Source: Pegoplata infirma (lineage: Eukaryota > Arthropoda > Insecta > Diptera > Anthomyiidae). From it: a DNA stretch of 64,000 nucleotides. Position 1 is the first letter of the stretch. The number at the start of each line of letters is the position of its first letter. Location: the NCBI GenBank assembly GCA_963921195.1, contig OY992536.1:290923530-290987529 (forward strand). The letters are read 5' to 3'. Under the pieces are notes generated by a model. That model was given only the letters and a program-made list of their open reading frames with translations, was not told where the DNA came from and did no database searches. Position numbers and translations under genes: made by a program. Shown piece after piece: positions 12,203-24,200 of the stretch.

Positions 12203-12294
12203 ATGTTCTAAAATTAGCTTCCTTAGGCATGACTTTAACCATTCTGGCTGCTGTGATTCTTGTCGCAGATCCTGTTACAAAAATAGTAGATTCT
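12203..12294 (+). CDS. Scavenger receptor exon a (N-terminal membrane segment)
   Basis: Acceptor TTTCTTTGCAG precedes it and GTAAGT follows. The first two bases complete a codon from an upstream exon, then 30 codons encode LKLASLGMTLTILAAVILVA and DPVTKIVDS. The first stretch is the short cytoplasmic edge and the first transmembrane helix. No in-frame start codon begins the exon, so a further upstream exon of probably 5-20 residues exists outside or unrecognised. Confidence 0.9.
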
Positions 12295-15200
12295 GTAAGT
12301 ATTACGTGATGTTCAGCACATCGTTCTTAACATTTTATAACGATGTGTTCTCTTTTCTCATTTCTTCATCGTTCTATCTTTTAGCAATTGGCCTTAAAAA
12401 CGGGTTCCTTGTTATATAATTTATGGCTGAAACCACCTCTAGATGTATACATTACCGTTTATATGTTCAATGTTACAAATTTGGAAGCATTCACACGTGG
12501 CTATGACAAAAAGCTAAAAGTAGCTGAAGTTGGTCCTTATGTTTATCAGGAAATATTGGAGAATCATAATATAACCTTTAATGCAAATAACACAGTAACC
12601 TACACACCGAAAAGACAAGTGATATTTATACGTGAAAAATCTGTGGGAGATCCGAAGGTTGATAAGATAATTGCTCCCAATATACCATATATGGGTGTTA
12701 CATCAGCAGCATCTGGTTATTCAACATTTGCTGCTATAGCCATAAGTGCATTGACCCGTAAACTAAATTCAAAACCCATGTTGGAAATGTCAGTACATGA
12801 ATACTTATGGGGTTATGAAGATAATTTAGTGCATTTGGCTTCAAAAATTATACCCAGTGTTATTAACTTTCAACGTTTTGGTTTAATGGAACGTATGTTT
12901 GATGAGGGTCATAATATTGTAAATATGAAACTGCCAAGTTCAAAGACGCAAAGCGATAGCAATGATGAAGCAAGAGATTTTTCGATAGATACTTGGAATG
13001 GTGGTAAATCAATCAAATATTGGTCTCAAAATAAGAATAAGAAGTAAGTTAAATTAAATTAGTTAAGTTGGAAAAAAAATCACTGCTGACATACTTCTGA
13101 TTCTCCTCTTATAAAATTTACAAAAAATTTTCCAAATGTTTCCAAGGGCAAGTCAGCAGTTGGTCAGCAACTGCAACCAGCGGTGATAGGACATAATCCC
13201 ATATTAGTTGTGTGGACTATGACCCTTTCAAAAACTATTATTATCCCAATGGGGGTTATGTCCATTCCCTGTTTGGACTATGACCGAAGCTTGTTAGGTC
13301 ATAACCCACTTTCACATTATAGGGCCTAAGTCCAAAAAAATTTGGTTATAATCCCATTATTTTGCGGAGATAGTGGGTTTAAAGCATGGAGTTTGTAATC
13401 TCTAAGGTCGGTCGAAGGTCGGCCATGCAGAAAAACTTTTAAGTCCACACTACCTTTATAGGAAATATGTCCGAATTAATGTTGGTAATATTTCTCATAA
13501 CGGAAATGGTGATTTCTTAAATCACCACCGATTCCCTAAGAAGCGTCAAGGAGAAATTTTTACGCCAATCCGGGCCATCGAAAAATCTTTGTCCCAAATC
13601 TTTAAGGTCATCATTAGACTCGGTCATTCACAAACCAGTGCTTCACTGACTCCTCTTCTCCACTTCCCCACAACTTCTATGATAGTCCCTATCAGAAATT
13701 CCCATACGCACTGCCATTTGGCCAATTATAGAGTGCCCTGCAAGTACTCCCACTAATAGGCTTATCATCCGTTTGCCAAAAGTAAGAAGACATTTTGTTC
13801 ACTTAGGATTTGGCAGTGGTCAAAGGGTTCGAGATATCCTGCACGTTGTTAGCGATATCCACCTATTCTTCATTCTATTCTCAGATATCCTATAAATCTC
13901 GTTAATCAATTCCACTATAGGGACCGAGAAGTCAGGTTCTACACGTTTCCACACCGATTCATTTCTCGCATTCATCAGCCAAGTCGTTCCCAGCTACCCC
14001 ACCACGTCCATGGACCCAGATAAGCTTGATTGTGTGCTGACTGATTCAAAGAAGGGATTTTATATAATTCCTGACGATTCCCGATTTTACAGTGATAAAC
14101 TCTAAGGCCTTCAGATCTGCAAGACTATCCACGAAAATGTTAATGGCGCAAGAATGAGGGTGCCTTGTCATAATCATCTGCTCGCTTCATCAATTGCATG
14201 TACCTTAGCCTGGAACACACTACACTTATCCGGAATTCTCAATGAGGCCCCGATTTCGAGGCATTAGGAGTATACTCCCGAGCCCCTACCCATCTGTATC
14301 TTTGATCTGTCCGTAAAGATTGAGATCGCTTTCTCTGTAATAACAGAGTTTTTCGCACAGTCTTCCCTAGAGTAGATTTGGACTTCGAAGGTTCTGTCAA
14401 TGTTCGTTTGTGGTGAGATATATGTGGTCGGTTGTCTGTTTTAGTTCCGTTCCGCCCACCGTACTTAATATGGTCGAGTGTCCCAAGAGCGTTGCCTTAG
14501 CATTTGCGACTTTCTTAACCTTGGGCCCGATTTTTCTGCTTTGCTCTTGACGTAAATATTCACGAGCTGAATGTTTAGTACCATTTCCGGGACGGCGTGG
14601 CGTGCTGATCTCATAGCACCAGTGATATTCACTCACGCCAGTCATTGTACCTTCTGTAGGTTGCTGGGATATGATTTCTTATCCACTGCTCTCCACCACA
14701 CAAGGGCACTTAGGTAAGTAAATATTGGTATTAGAGATGGACGCGTGAGTGATTTTTGACTCACACTCACTCATGCTCACGGCAGGAATTTTTGAATTAC
14801 GCACACTCACTCACGAGCATATTTTTTCTACTCAAACTCACTCAAGCTTCACTCACACTCACGAAACTTTTATTTATACACAAAAAATTTCAAAAACTAA
14901 AATTTCAAAAATCTTTAAAAATTTTTAGCAAAATTAAAAGTTCAGCGAAATTTTACATTTTTTTGTTGCTTTTTTCGGGACGAAATCTTAAGTTAAGTCA
15001 AATTTTAATATTTTTTTTTTGCTTTTTTAGTATGAAAGAAGATATGAAGAGAAAATAAATCACGCAAATTCACGCAAAAAAATCGACTCACGCATACTCA
15101 CTCACTCAATTTTTTTCTCCACACACACTCACTCACAATCACGTGAGTAAAATTGAATTCAGTAACACTCACGCGTGATCACGCGTGAATCACGTGAATC

Positions 15201-18200
15201 ACGCTCTAATCTGCTCATGTGCCCATCTCTAATTGGTATGATTATCGCATCATGGACAATATACGGTTTTAGACCCCACCTTTTTCCGAAAGTTCTTCTG
15301 CAGGTGTAAAAAGCACATAACGACTTTTTCATAGTCCAGGATAACATCCAGGTATTCCGCCTCATTAGATGGTTACAGGGTAATTCCATCTAATCTGGGA
15401 AGAACAAACCTATCTATCTTAGTCCTTTTTGTGACCAAGATAAGTACGGTTTTGGCCTGATTAACTCCCAGACCGTTGTCCTTTGCCCACGTTGAGAGTA
15501 TCTTGAGCGCTGATTCCATGAGATCGCTAATCGTCGGTAAAAACTTACCTTTTATTCAGACCACAAAGTCATCAGCATAGGCAACCATCTTGATACCCAT
15601 TGTGTTGAGTGACTCGAAGATCTCATTTATTACAAGATTCCACAGAAGAGGAGAGATCACTTCCCCATGTGGAGTGCCCCTTGTAACTACCCAGGCAGAA
15701 AAATACGAACGGGAGAGCGCTGGCAAAGTACCTTTTATGGTCGCTTGTGTGCTGGGAAAGCATCACAGTTTAGTACTCTCCCAGCGTCCAAAATGATAAC
15801 CACGGTAAACGGTATGCCGTTGCTATTTTATAGCGCTTTGAAAGCGCTTTAAAAACAACAAATATGGTACTATTATAGCACTTTTAAAACAAAAAATGGG
15901 ACGTAGTATCTAAATTGTATACATAAGTCCATAAGACACAACTTTTTTGCTGTTTATTTGAAGAAATTTATTAAATTAGGATAAAAAAATTATTGACTCA
16001 TTTATTAGCATAAAAAAATTATGAACAAACTTTGAACAATTTTCTAAGTCCCGGAAAAAATTTGTTTGCAGTTTTCTTTGTGTTTTGGAATAAAAAATTT
16101 GTATGCAGTTTTCTTTGCGTTTTGGAATAAAAAATTTATTAAAACTGCTTTTAGGAAAAAATTTGGAAAAGTCCCGAAGTGGTGTATTGAACCGAAACGG
16201 GTATGCATCCGGAGTTTAAGGGTGATGTATCTGGATTTTAAGGCGCTTCTTCACGAAAGAAACAGGTGTTTTTATATAAAAGGTGTCAAGTTTGTAATAT
16301 GTAGGTCATTGTGTATAAGTGACATATCAAGAGAACTATCAAGGACCGGCCACTTATCCTGCAGGGAAATAAAAAATATTCCAAATGTTATGAAAATTAA
16401 TAAATTTTCATAAAAAAAATTATACTTTGAACGGATTTAAATAGAAAAACATTGGAAAAGCGCTTGGAAAGCAATTTTTCGAATTCATACTACCTTCTAC
16501 ACAAAAAATAAAGTGCTTTGTCGAGACTTTTTCTTTGGAACGGTTGGCAGTTTCTGCCTGGGTACTTTTCTCGCGTCACCTTCACCTATCTTCAAGTTAA
16601 ATGCCCTGCTATTCAGCATGTTGCCCGTCCATTAAGTAAGCTGTGTGTCCGTGCCTGTATTTTATAGGGCACTAGGAATTGATGATGATATTTCACATTG
16701 TTGAACACACCTTCCTCGTCCAGAAATTACGCCAAAACATACACTTTCTTCTACGATCTCCGAGTGGGGTCTGGAGAAAAGGGTAGATTTAAATGCTCGA
16801 AAGACCCAATGTTGTATATTATTGATTCCCTGGGTTGTGCTACATTGTTCTGCAGGTATTACCATGCTCTGCTGAGATAAGTAAACTTATCCTTGATATT
16901 CAGGTCCGCAATGCTCGCGAATCCAGTAGATCACATCCGTTTGTTGTTGTTGACGTTCCAATGAATCCCACAACGCATTACAGAGACAATTCTCTTCTCA
17001 GTCAAACTAGTCGTATTGGAAATTCTCACCCCACAGCAGTCTTCCCAGTTAGTTACGATTTGAAAAAGTTTAAATGTCTATAAACCCTACTCCATCTTTT
17101 CTTCACCTTACAACCTATTTTACATTTGGAAAAATTGTATGAAGATGTCAGCAATTTAATAATGGGAGGGCCAATAGTATGTCAGCGATGATTTTTTTTT
17201 GCCGACTGTGTTGTTTGATAATATTTAAATTTTAATATTTTTTTTTTCTTTTCTTTCAGTTTAACCAATTGCAATGGCATCCAGGGCACTTATGATGGTA
17301 CCTTATTTCCTCGCAATATAACCAAAGGTGAAACTTTTCGCATATATCGCAAAGCTTTTTGTCGTACTCTTCCCATTGTTTATTCTCATCCGGGCTTAAT
17401 TGATGGCATAGAGGCGTATCATTTTAAATTACATGAAAGAGCTTTTGATAGTGATCTTAATGATCCAGATACAGCTTGCTTTTGTTCGAACAATAAATGT
17501 TTGAAAAAGGGTTTGGGCAATATAACACCCTGTTATTACAGTAATTACATTCTTGAATTTATTTTTGGTATATAAAATATAATAGTTTCTTGTTTTTCTT
17601 TATAGATATTCCATTGGCTATTTCATATCCTCATTTCTTAAATGCTGATCCCACTTTATTGGAACCTATTGAGGGTTTAAATCCTGATGAATCTAAACAT
17701 GGTTCAGAAATTGTTATACAACCAGTAAGTTTCCCAAAAAAGCTAAAACGTAGATTTAACTCCTGGAAAAATAGATTTACTATGGCTGGGTTTTTGAAAA
17801 ATTACGATTCTAAGGGGTTAAAAAAAGAGTACTTTGGTACTTTTTTTATAAAGGTAAATTTGGAATTTAGGATCCTTTTGTGTAACAAAAATTCGGAAAA
17901 AATCTCTTTTTTTTCAAATTCAGATCCTTTGGGCCAAATAAATGTACTTTTTTTCTGTCTCCCTTAAATAATGTTTACAGAAACTTTAATTTTGAAATGT
18001 GACAGCGAAAAAAATTTGAAAAGGGTACCTAATTTCACTTTGGCACTGTTTTTATTTCGTGTTATAATGGTTCTAGAAACTTGAAACGTGGAATGTATGA
18101 TCATTCATTGAAAAACATTCTGGCAAAAGTACTTTTTAAAAGTTTCGCTTATAAGAGGGTATAAAACTTTACATTGGTACCTTTTTGATATCCTGAAATA

Positions 18201-21200
18201 ATGGTCATAAATACTTGATTTTTGATATGTAGGATCCTCCATCAGAACAAAATATTCTAAAAAAAAACTTTTGGAATTTCTTATTCTAAAGGGTCAGAAA
18301 GGAAGAAGGCCAATTTTTTTTTTTATAACTGTGTATATATCAGACAAGTGCACGAACGCATTTAAAAGTCGTTTAGAGACATTCTAAAAATTTAGAAAGG
18401 AAAACACTATTCTATTCTTTCAGTTCGACGAAAAATTCAGTTTTAGACGAAAAATTTAGTAATTTTTCTAAACGAAAAATATGGAAATTTTTCTATAGAA
18501 AAAAGTTGAGAATTTTTTTTAGAATTTTTCTATAGGAAAAATCTAATTTTGGAAATATCTTATAATTTTTCAATAGGAAATATCTTATAAATTTTCTATA
18601 GGAAAGATCTGACAATTTTTATATAACAAATCTAACAATTTTTCTGTAGGAAAAACCTGAGAATTTTTGTATTGAAAAAATTTGAGAATTTTCTATATTG
18701 AAAATCTAACAATTCATCTGGAAAGGAAAGGAAAGAGAACAAAAATATATAAGAATTTTTTCTAGGAAAAATGTCCAAGAATATCAAATTTATCTTTAGG
18801 AAAAACGCTTTTAAATCTTATAGCTTTTTATAGAAAAAAAAGTAAAATTAAAAGAACATTTTTCTATAGGAAAAATAAGAAAATTTTCTTCGGGGAAAAT
18901 TTAAGATTTTTTTATAGAAAAAAGCTAAAAAAAGATAAGACCTGTTTCTATAGGAAAAATTATATAAAGTTTTTTTTTAATTTTTTAATTTTTTATAAAA
19001 AATTTTAATAGAATATGAGAATTTTTCTCCAGGAAAAGTTATACAGAATCTGCGACTTTTTTATACGAAAAATACCTCGGAGTCTGAGCTTTTTCTATTT
19101 ATAAATATTAAGAGTCTAACTCTTTTTTCTTAGGAAAATGTGTTGGAATCTGAGATTATTTCTATTATTAAGGTGTCTTAGAACCTAAGACCTTCTTTAT
19201 AGGAAAAAAGTCTTAGAATCCTAGAAAAAAATCTCAGGTAAAAATATTAATATTAAAAAAATGTTCTAGAACCTAAGACTTTTTCGATATGCCTTAAATT
19301 CCAAGAATTTTAGGAAAATATTCCAGAATCCGAGAAAAGGTCTCAGATTCTGTGATTTTTATACCCTACACCATTCTGTGGTACAGGGTATAATGAGTTA
19401 GTGCTTATGTTTGTAACTACCCGAAATATTGGTCCTAGACCTACCTTCAAGCATACCGATCGACTCAGAATTCTTTTTGGAGATGATTTAGCGATGTCCG
19501 TCCGTCTGTTCGTCCGTCTGTCCATCTATTGTCTTAAGCACGATACAGGTCGCAATTTTCAATCAATTGACTTGAAATTTGAATTCTAATCATCTATTAG
19601 CTCAAGGACGAAGCCTATTGAAAATGGAGAAAATCGGTACATGTTAAGACCTTGCCCCCATACAAACGCACCCTTTGTATTCGGCTTAAATGACTCTAAT
19701 AATCGTATTATAATAGATATCGCTTTAAAATTCAGCAGGTAATCAAATTTTGTATGCACAAATCACCGTTCCAAATTTCAAAGGAATCGGGTCAGTCCTT
19801 CTGGTAGTCCCTATACAAACCACCCTCCCGATATTCACATCCCAGTTGGCAACGTCCTCGAGCCATCCTCAGTGACGGAGCGATGACATGTCAGAGTCAC
19901 ACCTGACATCCACAAGACATCTCTATGTACTGGGTTGAGGACAGTTTCATACAAATTTTCAAAATGTCCTCACTCAAAGTCAGCAGTGGTCAGGGCTGAT
20001 CTTCTGGGGACATGTCACCTAAGACTTCTTTGGGGAAATGTCTGACATAGGTCGTGCGAAAATACAAAAAATTTTCGTGTTTCCTTTAGTTTTTACTTTT
20101 ATCCATTTTCCTTTGTAAATTATCTTTCTCATATTTAGAAAAAACTTTTCGCCTTTTTTAGTCCCAACTGGATTTGAACCTGGAACCTCCAGTTTATTAG
20201 TCCCACACCTAACCACTTGTTCCAAACTTTATTTTTAAAATTGTTTGTTTATTTATTACTTTTATTCTACTTGTTAGATTTTGATTTTATTTTAATTAAG
20301 TCGATAATATTGCCATCTTTTTCTTGGAAATTGAAGAGTTGCCCAGATTTAAAATTCTAATTTAATATACTGCTATTCTGAAGACATTTCCTTCAAGACG
20401 TCTTAGAGGAATTGTCCACACTCTTAAAGCAAACATTCAGTGCTGACAATGTTAGGACATGTCATCAAGGATTGCCTATGATTTGTCAGAACCTGAAGAC
20501 ATTTCCTCAAGGAATCACTGTGGAAATTTCCTCAGTGACACATTTTCCAACTGGGATACTTCCCTCAAAATTCATTAAAATGGAAATATTTGATAAATAT
20601 TTTATTTTTAGGTGTTAAACGTGTACTTTAGTTACCTTATCAAATCGGAATACAATTGGACCATTTTTGGACTCAGTCCCCCATATAAAAATTTCGACCG
20701 ATATTCAGTTAAATCGGTCTATTAACAAAAAAATAAACCAATTCCACTAAAATTTGATCTGTGTGTGTTTTCTACACTAAATAAAGATGTATCAAAAGAC
20801 AGATCCAATCGGTCCATGTTTGGACTTGGGACCCATTTTCCGGGAAACACTGGTGTAGGGTATCATATGGTCGGTCTTGACTGACTATAACTTTCTTACT
20901 TGTTTTATTTGAAAAATGTCTTAGAATCTAGCACTTTTTCGGTAGGAAAAATTTCTGAGACTTAGACTCTGAGACTTTTTCTATCTCAGAAGCTGAGAAA
21001 TTTTCTATAAGAAAAATGTCTCGAATCTAAGAAATTTTTTTAAGAAAAGAAATTTTTTAAGAGAAATTTCTTAGATTCTCTTGTGAAAATATGACTTAGA
21101 AAATGCTTGAGATTCTTAGACATTTTCTTAGGAAAACTGTCTCAAAAAACTATACTTTTTCTATTGAAAAATGTGTCAAAATCTAGGAAATTTTGCCTCA

Positions 21201-24200
21201 AAAAATTTTTCAATTTTTAAAAGTCTTCAATTTTTCTAATCTCATGTACTTTCTATAGTTTTTCAACCCCTTAAAATTTCGGCGTAGAAAGTTCGGTATC
21301 TTAGACCCTTTCTGTAGAAAAATAGGAAAAAAATTTGTTCAGAGCATTTGAATTTTTCAATGTAGAAAAAGTTACTAAATCTGTGAATAAGTCATTAGGA
21401 ATTTTTTTTTAATATAAGTTTTTTAATTTTTTTTAATTTTACAATTTTTTTAGTAATTTTACAAAATTTCTAAGATAATTTTACAAAAAAAATCTAGTAA
21501 GTTCTCGAGAATTCCTTGTAATTTTAATTGCGACAAAAAACTGTAAATTTACACTTTTATTGGTAAAAAGCTTGTAAAATTACAAAATTATTGGTTAAAA
21601 GCTTGTAAAATAACAAGGGATTCTCGTTAAATAGGAGGTAGCAAAAAATCTAGTTAAGTTACGAAACCTCCTTGTAAATTTTATCGTGTCAAGAAATTTG
21701 CAAATTTACAATTTTATTGGTAAAAACCTTGTAAATTTACAAAATTAATGGTAAAAAGCTTGTAAAATTACTAGGAATTTTTGTCAAATAGGAGGTAGCA
21801 AAAAAAAAAGTTGCAAGTTTTTCTTGTAATTTTACAGAACCTCAGAATTTTTCTATTGGGATAATGTCTCAAAATCATCAACTTTCCCTTTAAGCATGTG
21901 ACGCAGAAACATTTCAAAATCAGAAAATTTTTGGAGTAAACATATCTTAAATATGACTTATTTTCTATTGGAAAATTGTTTCAGAATCTGGGTATTTTGC
22001 TGTCAGAAAAATGCTTTAGAAACTGAAAATTTTTAAAAAGGCATTTTTCAAAATACCAAAGTTTCCTTAAGTTTTTTTTTATAGGAATACATTTTTAAAA
22101 TTTGGCAATGTTTCTATAGAAAAAAGTCATAATAAACCAGAGTTGAGCACTAAAAAATCTTAACTAATGATTCAAATCCGACCTAAGGTTCACCGAAAAA
22201 AATTTTTTTGAGTAAAAAAAATTTCCCCACCCCCCCCAAACCCAAGAGCTGGATCCGCGTCTGGTTTGGGGGAATATCAATTTTTTTGAATAAAATACTA
22301 AAATTTTAGGATGTTTTCGTTTATTACTCAAAAATGTTGAGTAATAAATATATTTCTTCGTTAAATTTGATCACACAAAAAAAGATCTCTATAATACCCA
22401 CTTTCCACTATTATACTTTTCCATTATACAAGCGTAATTTAACCATGTTGGGGAAATATTTTATAATAATTTTTTGACAGAAATTGTTCACTTGTTAGAT
22501 ACGACCAGGTTTCCATCAAAAAGGAATGCAAAAATTTTTTGGAAAGTGGTAAATTTCGATGTGTATAATGGAAAAGTGTGGTAGTGTAAAATAGGTATAA
22601 TCGATCTACCTTAAAATAAGTTCGGCCTACTTAAAAATACGGGTCTAATGAATTTTTGTTCTGAACAACATATAAAAGTTTCTTAAATATCGGGTGGTGA
22701 TGCTAGGTAGAGTTTCGTTTTAAGTTTATTTTAATTTAATAAATATTTTCCCTTTTTTCTTTTAGCAACTTGGCATCCCTATGAGAGTACATTCTCGGTT
22801 TCAAATAAACTTGCTAGTTGATGATGTGAAATATAATCGTGAAATGACTCGGTTTCGCAATTCTGTGCTGCCAATATTTTGGTTAGAAATTGTAAGTAAT
22901 TATTTAAATAACATAAAAAATAGTAGTAATTAATTAGTGATTTACGGGCTTTAAAGAAAATTTTCAATTTTACTTCCGAATTGAATTGTGCTTTCTAAAA
23001 TATCTCTGACTACAAAAACTTTAGAGCAGGGACATTTTTGTCACAAATTTCACTTAAATAAAGACACTTTCAAAATAATAGGTTAATTTAAACTATATAT
23101 AAAAATAACACTGTGCTACAGTGAAAAAATACTTCCGAAGTGACATGGCATAAGTTGTTGGTTTTGTCGAGCACAGAAAAAAATAAAAAAAATATTTGAG
23201 TAAATTTTTAATACTATTGAGTAAAAAATTACTCAATTTTGCACCAGTAAACGATTTAATAGTATTGAGTAAATTTTTAATAAAAATTTATTAAATGTTT
23301 GAAAAAAAAATTTGAGTAAATTTTTAATTGACACGATTAAAAATTTACTTAAAATTTATCTATTTTTTTTTTAAAAAGTTTAAAAAAGTTTTAAATTTTT
23401 TTACAAAAAAAACAAAAAACTTGTGTTTTCAAACTTTACCAAAAATATTTATGTCTCAAAAACATAGGCACATTTTATAAAGACGATTACAAAGTTTCGT
23501 ATACATATACAAAAAACTATAAACTAAACGAGAATTCAAAAAACTATGAGAATTAAAAAAAAACAAGTAGAAAAATTAAATTCGACTTGGTCGAATCTAT
23601 GAATACCCTCCACAATGTTATATGTTAGTAATTTTCTAAAAAAAATTTCAAAAATTGCATTACAAATTTTTTATTAGAAATATATATATTATTTTGAGTC
23701 AAACTTTCTTTTAATCAATCAAATTTTTTTGAGTGTAAAATTTTTTTTTGACTGTCAACATTTTTTTGAGTCTGCCATTTCATTAAACAAAAAAAAAATA
23801 ATAATGTGTACATTTTTTTTTTGAGTGTAACATTTTTTTTTGAGTGTAAATACTTTTTTAGTGTACAATTTCTTTGAGTAACAAATTACTTTGCAAAATA
23901 TTTTTGTTGTTTTATACCTATAATGTAATACAAAAAAAAACTATTTCACATATTTTCTTCTTTTTATATTACCATCTTCTTCTTTAAAAACCAAAAACAA
24001 ATTAACATTCAATCATACACATACTTTATTTGATTTTTTCCCGTTACATACAGTAACACTCACAATAACAAAACAATAACAAATATTTACTTGTCTAACA
24101 ACTAAACTGCACCCCATGACAAGAAAACAAACAACAAGTTTTACAAAACTGGTATTTCACCATGCTTATAAAACTTGTTTAACGAGTTTTCTACAGTTTA

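Larger units (their letters stand above)
13500..16870 (-). pseudogene. Non-LTR retrotransposon copy with YADD motif, inside an intron
   Basis: Reading down the minus strand: a palm segment DEEGVFNNVKYHHQF (about 16720), LNSRAFNLKIGEGDARK (about 16600), then GTPHGEVISPLLWN and KMVAYADDFVV (15680-15555), the reverse transcriptase active site. Next come the RT end, RNase H (SIFTDRSKIQMGRGSGVYS, about 14320) and RNase H tail WVHGRGGVAGNDLADE (about 14010). Stops and frameshifts make it non-functional. It is split by two later insertions, a hAT MITE (14732-15231) and a TA-type element (15690-16562). It sits antisense in intron 2 of the scavenger receptor gene. It belongs to the family of the fragment at 8345-9310. 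Confidence 0.8.
19361..20902 (+). mobile_element. DINE-1-like repeat, family 2, complete but interrupted
   Basis: It begins ATACCCTACACCATTCTG with the hairpin partner CAGGGTAT. The AAATATTGGTCCTAGACC block, a short GTCY array at 19497-19530 and the family 2 body follow. The 3' hairpin GTCGGTCTTGACTGAC and terminal TTACTTG close it. A separate element (19841-20555) is inserted in it. Confidence 0.7.

Noticed and set aside
17590..17967. 125-codon frame as a separate gene
   Set aside because: It is scavenger receptor exon d read through its donor into the intron.
20160..20226. Functional tRNA gene
   Set aside because: A and B boxes are present but the acceptor stem does not pair, and the sequence sits inside a transposon.
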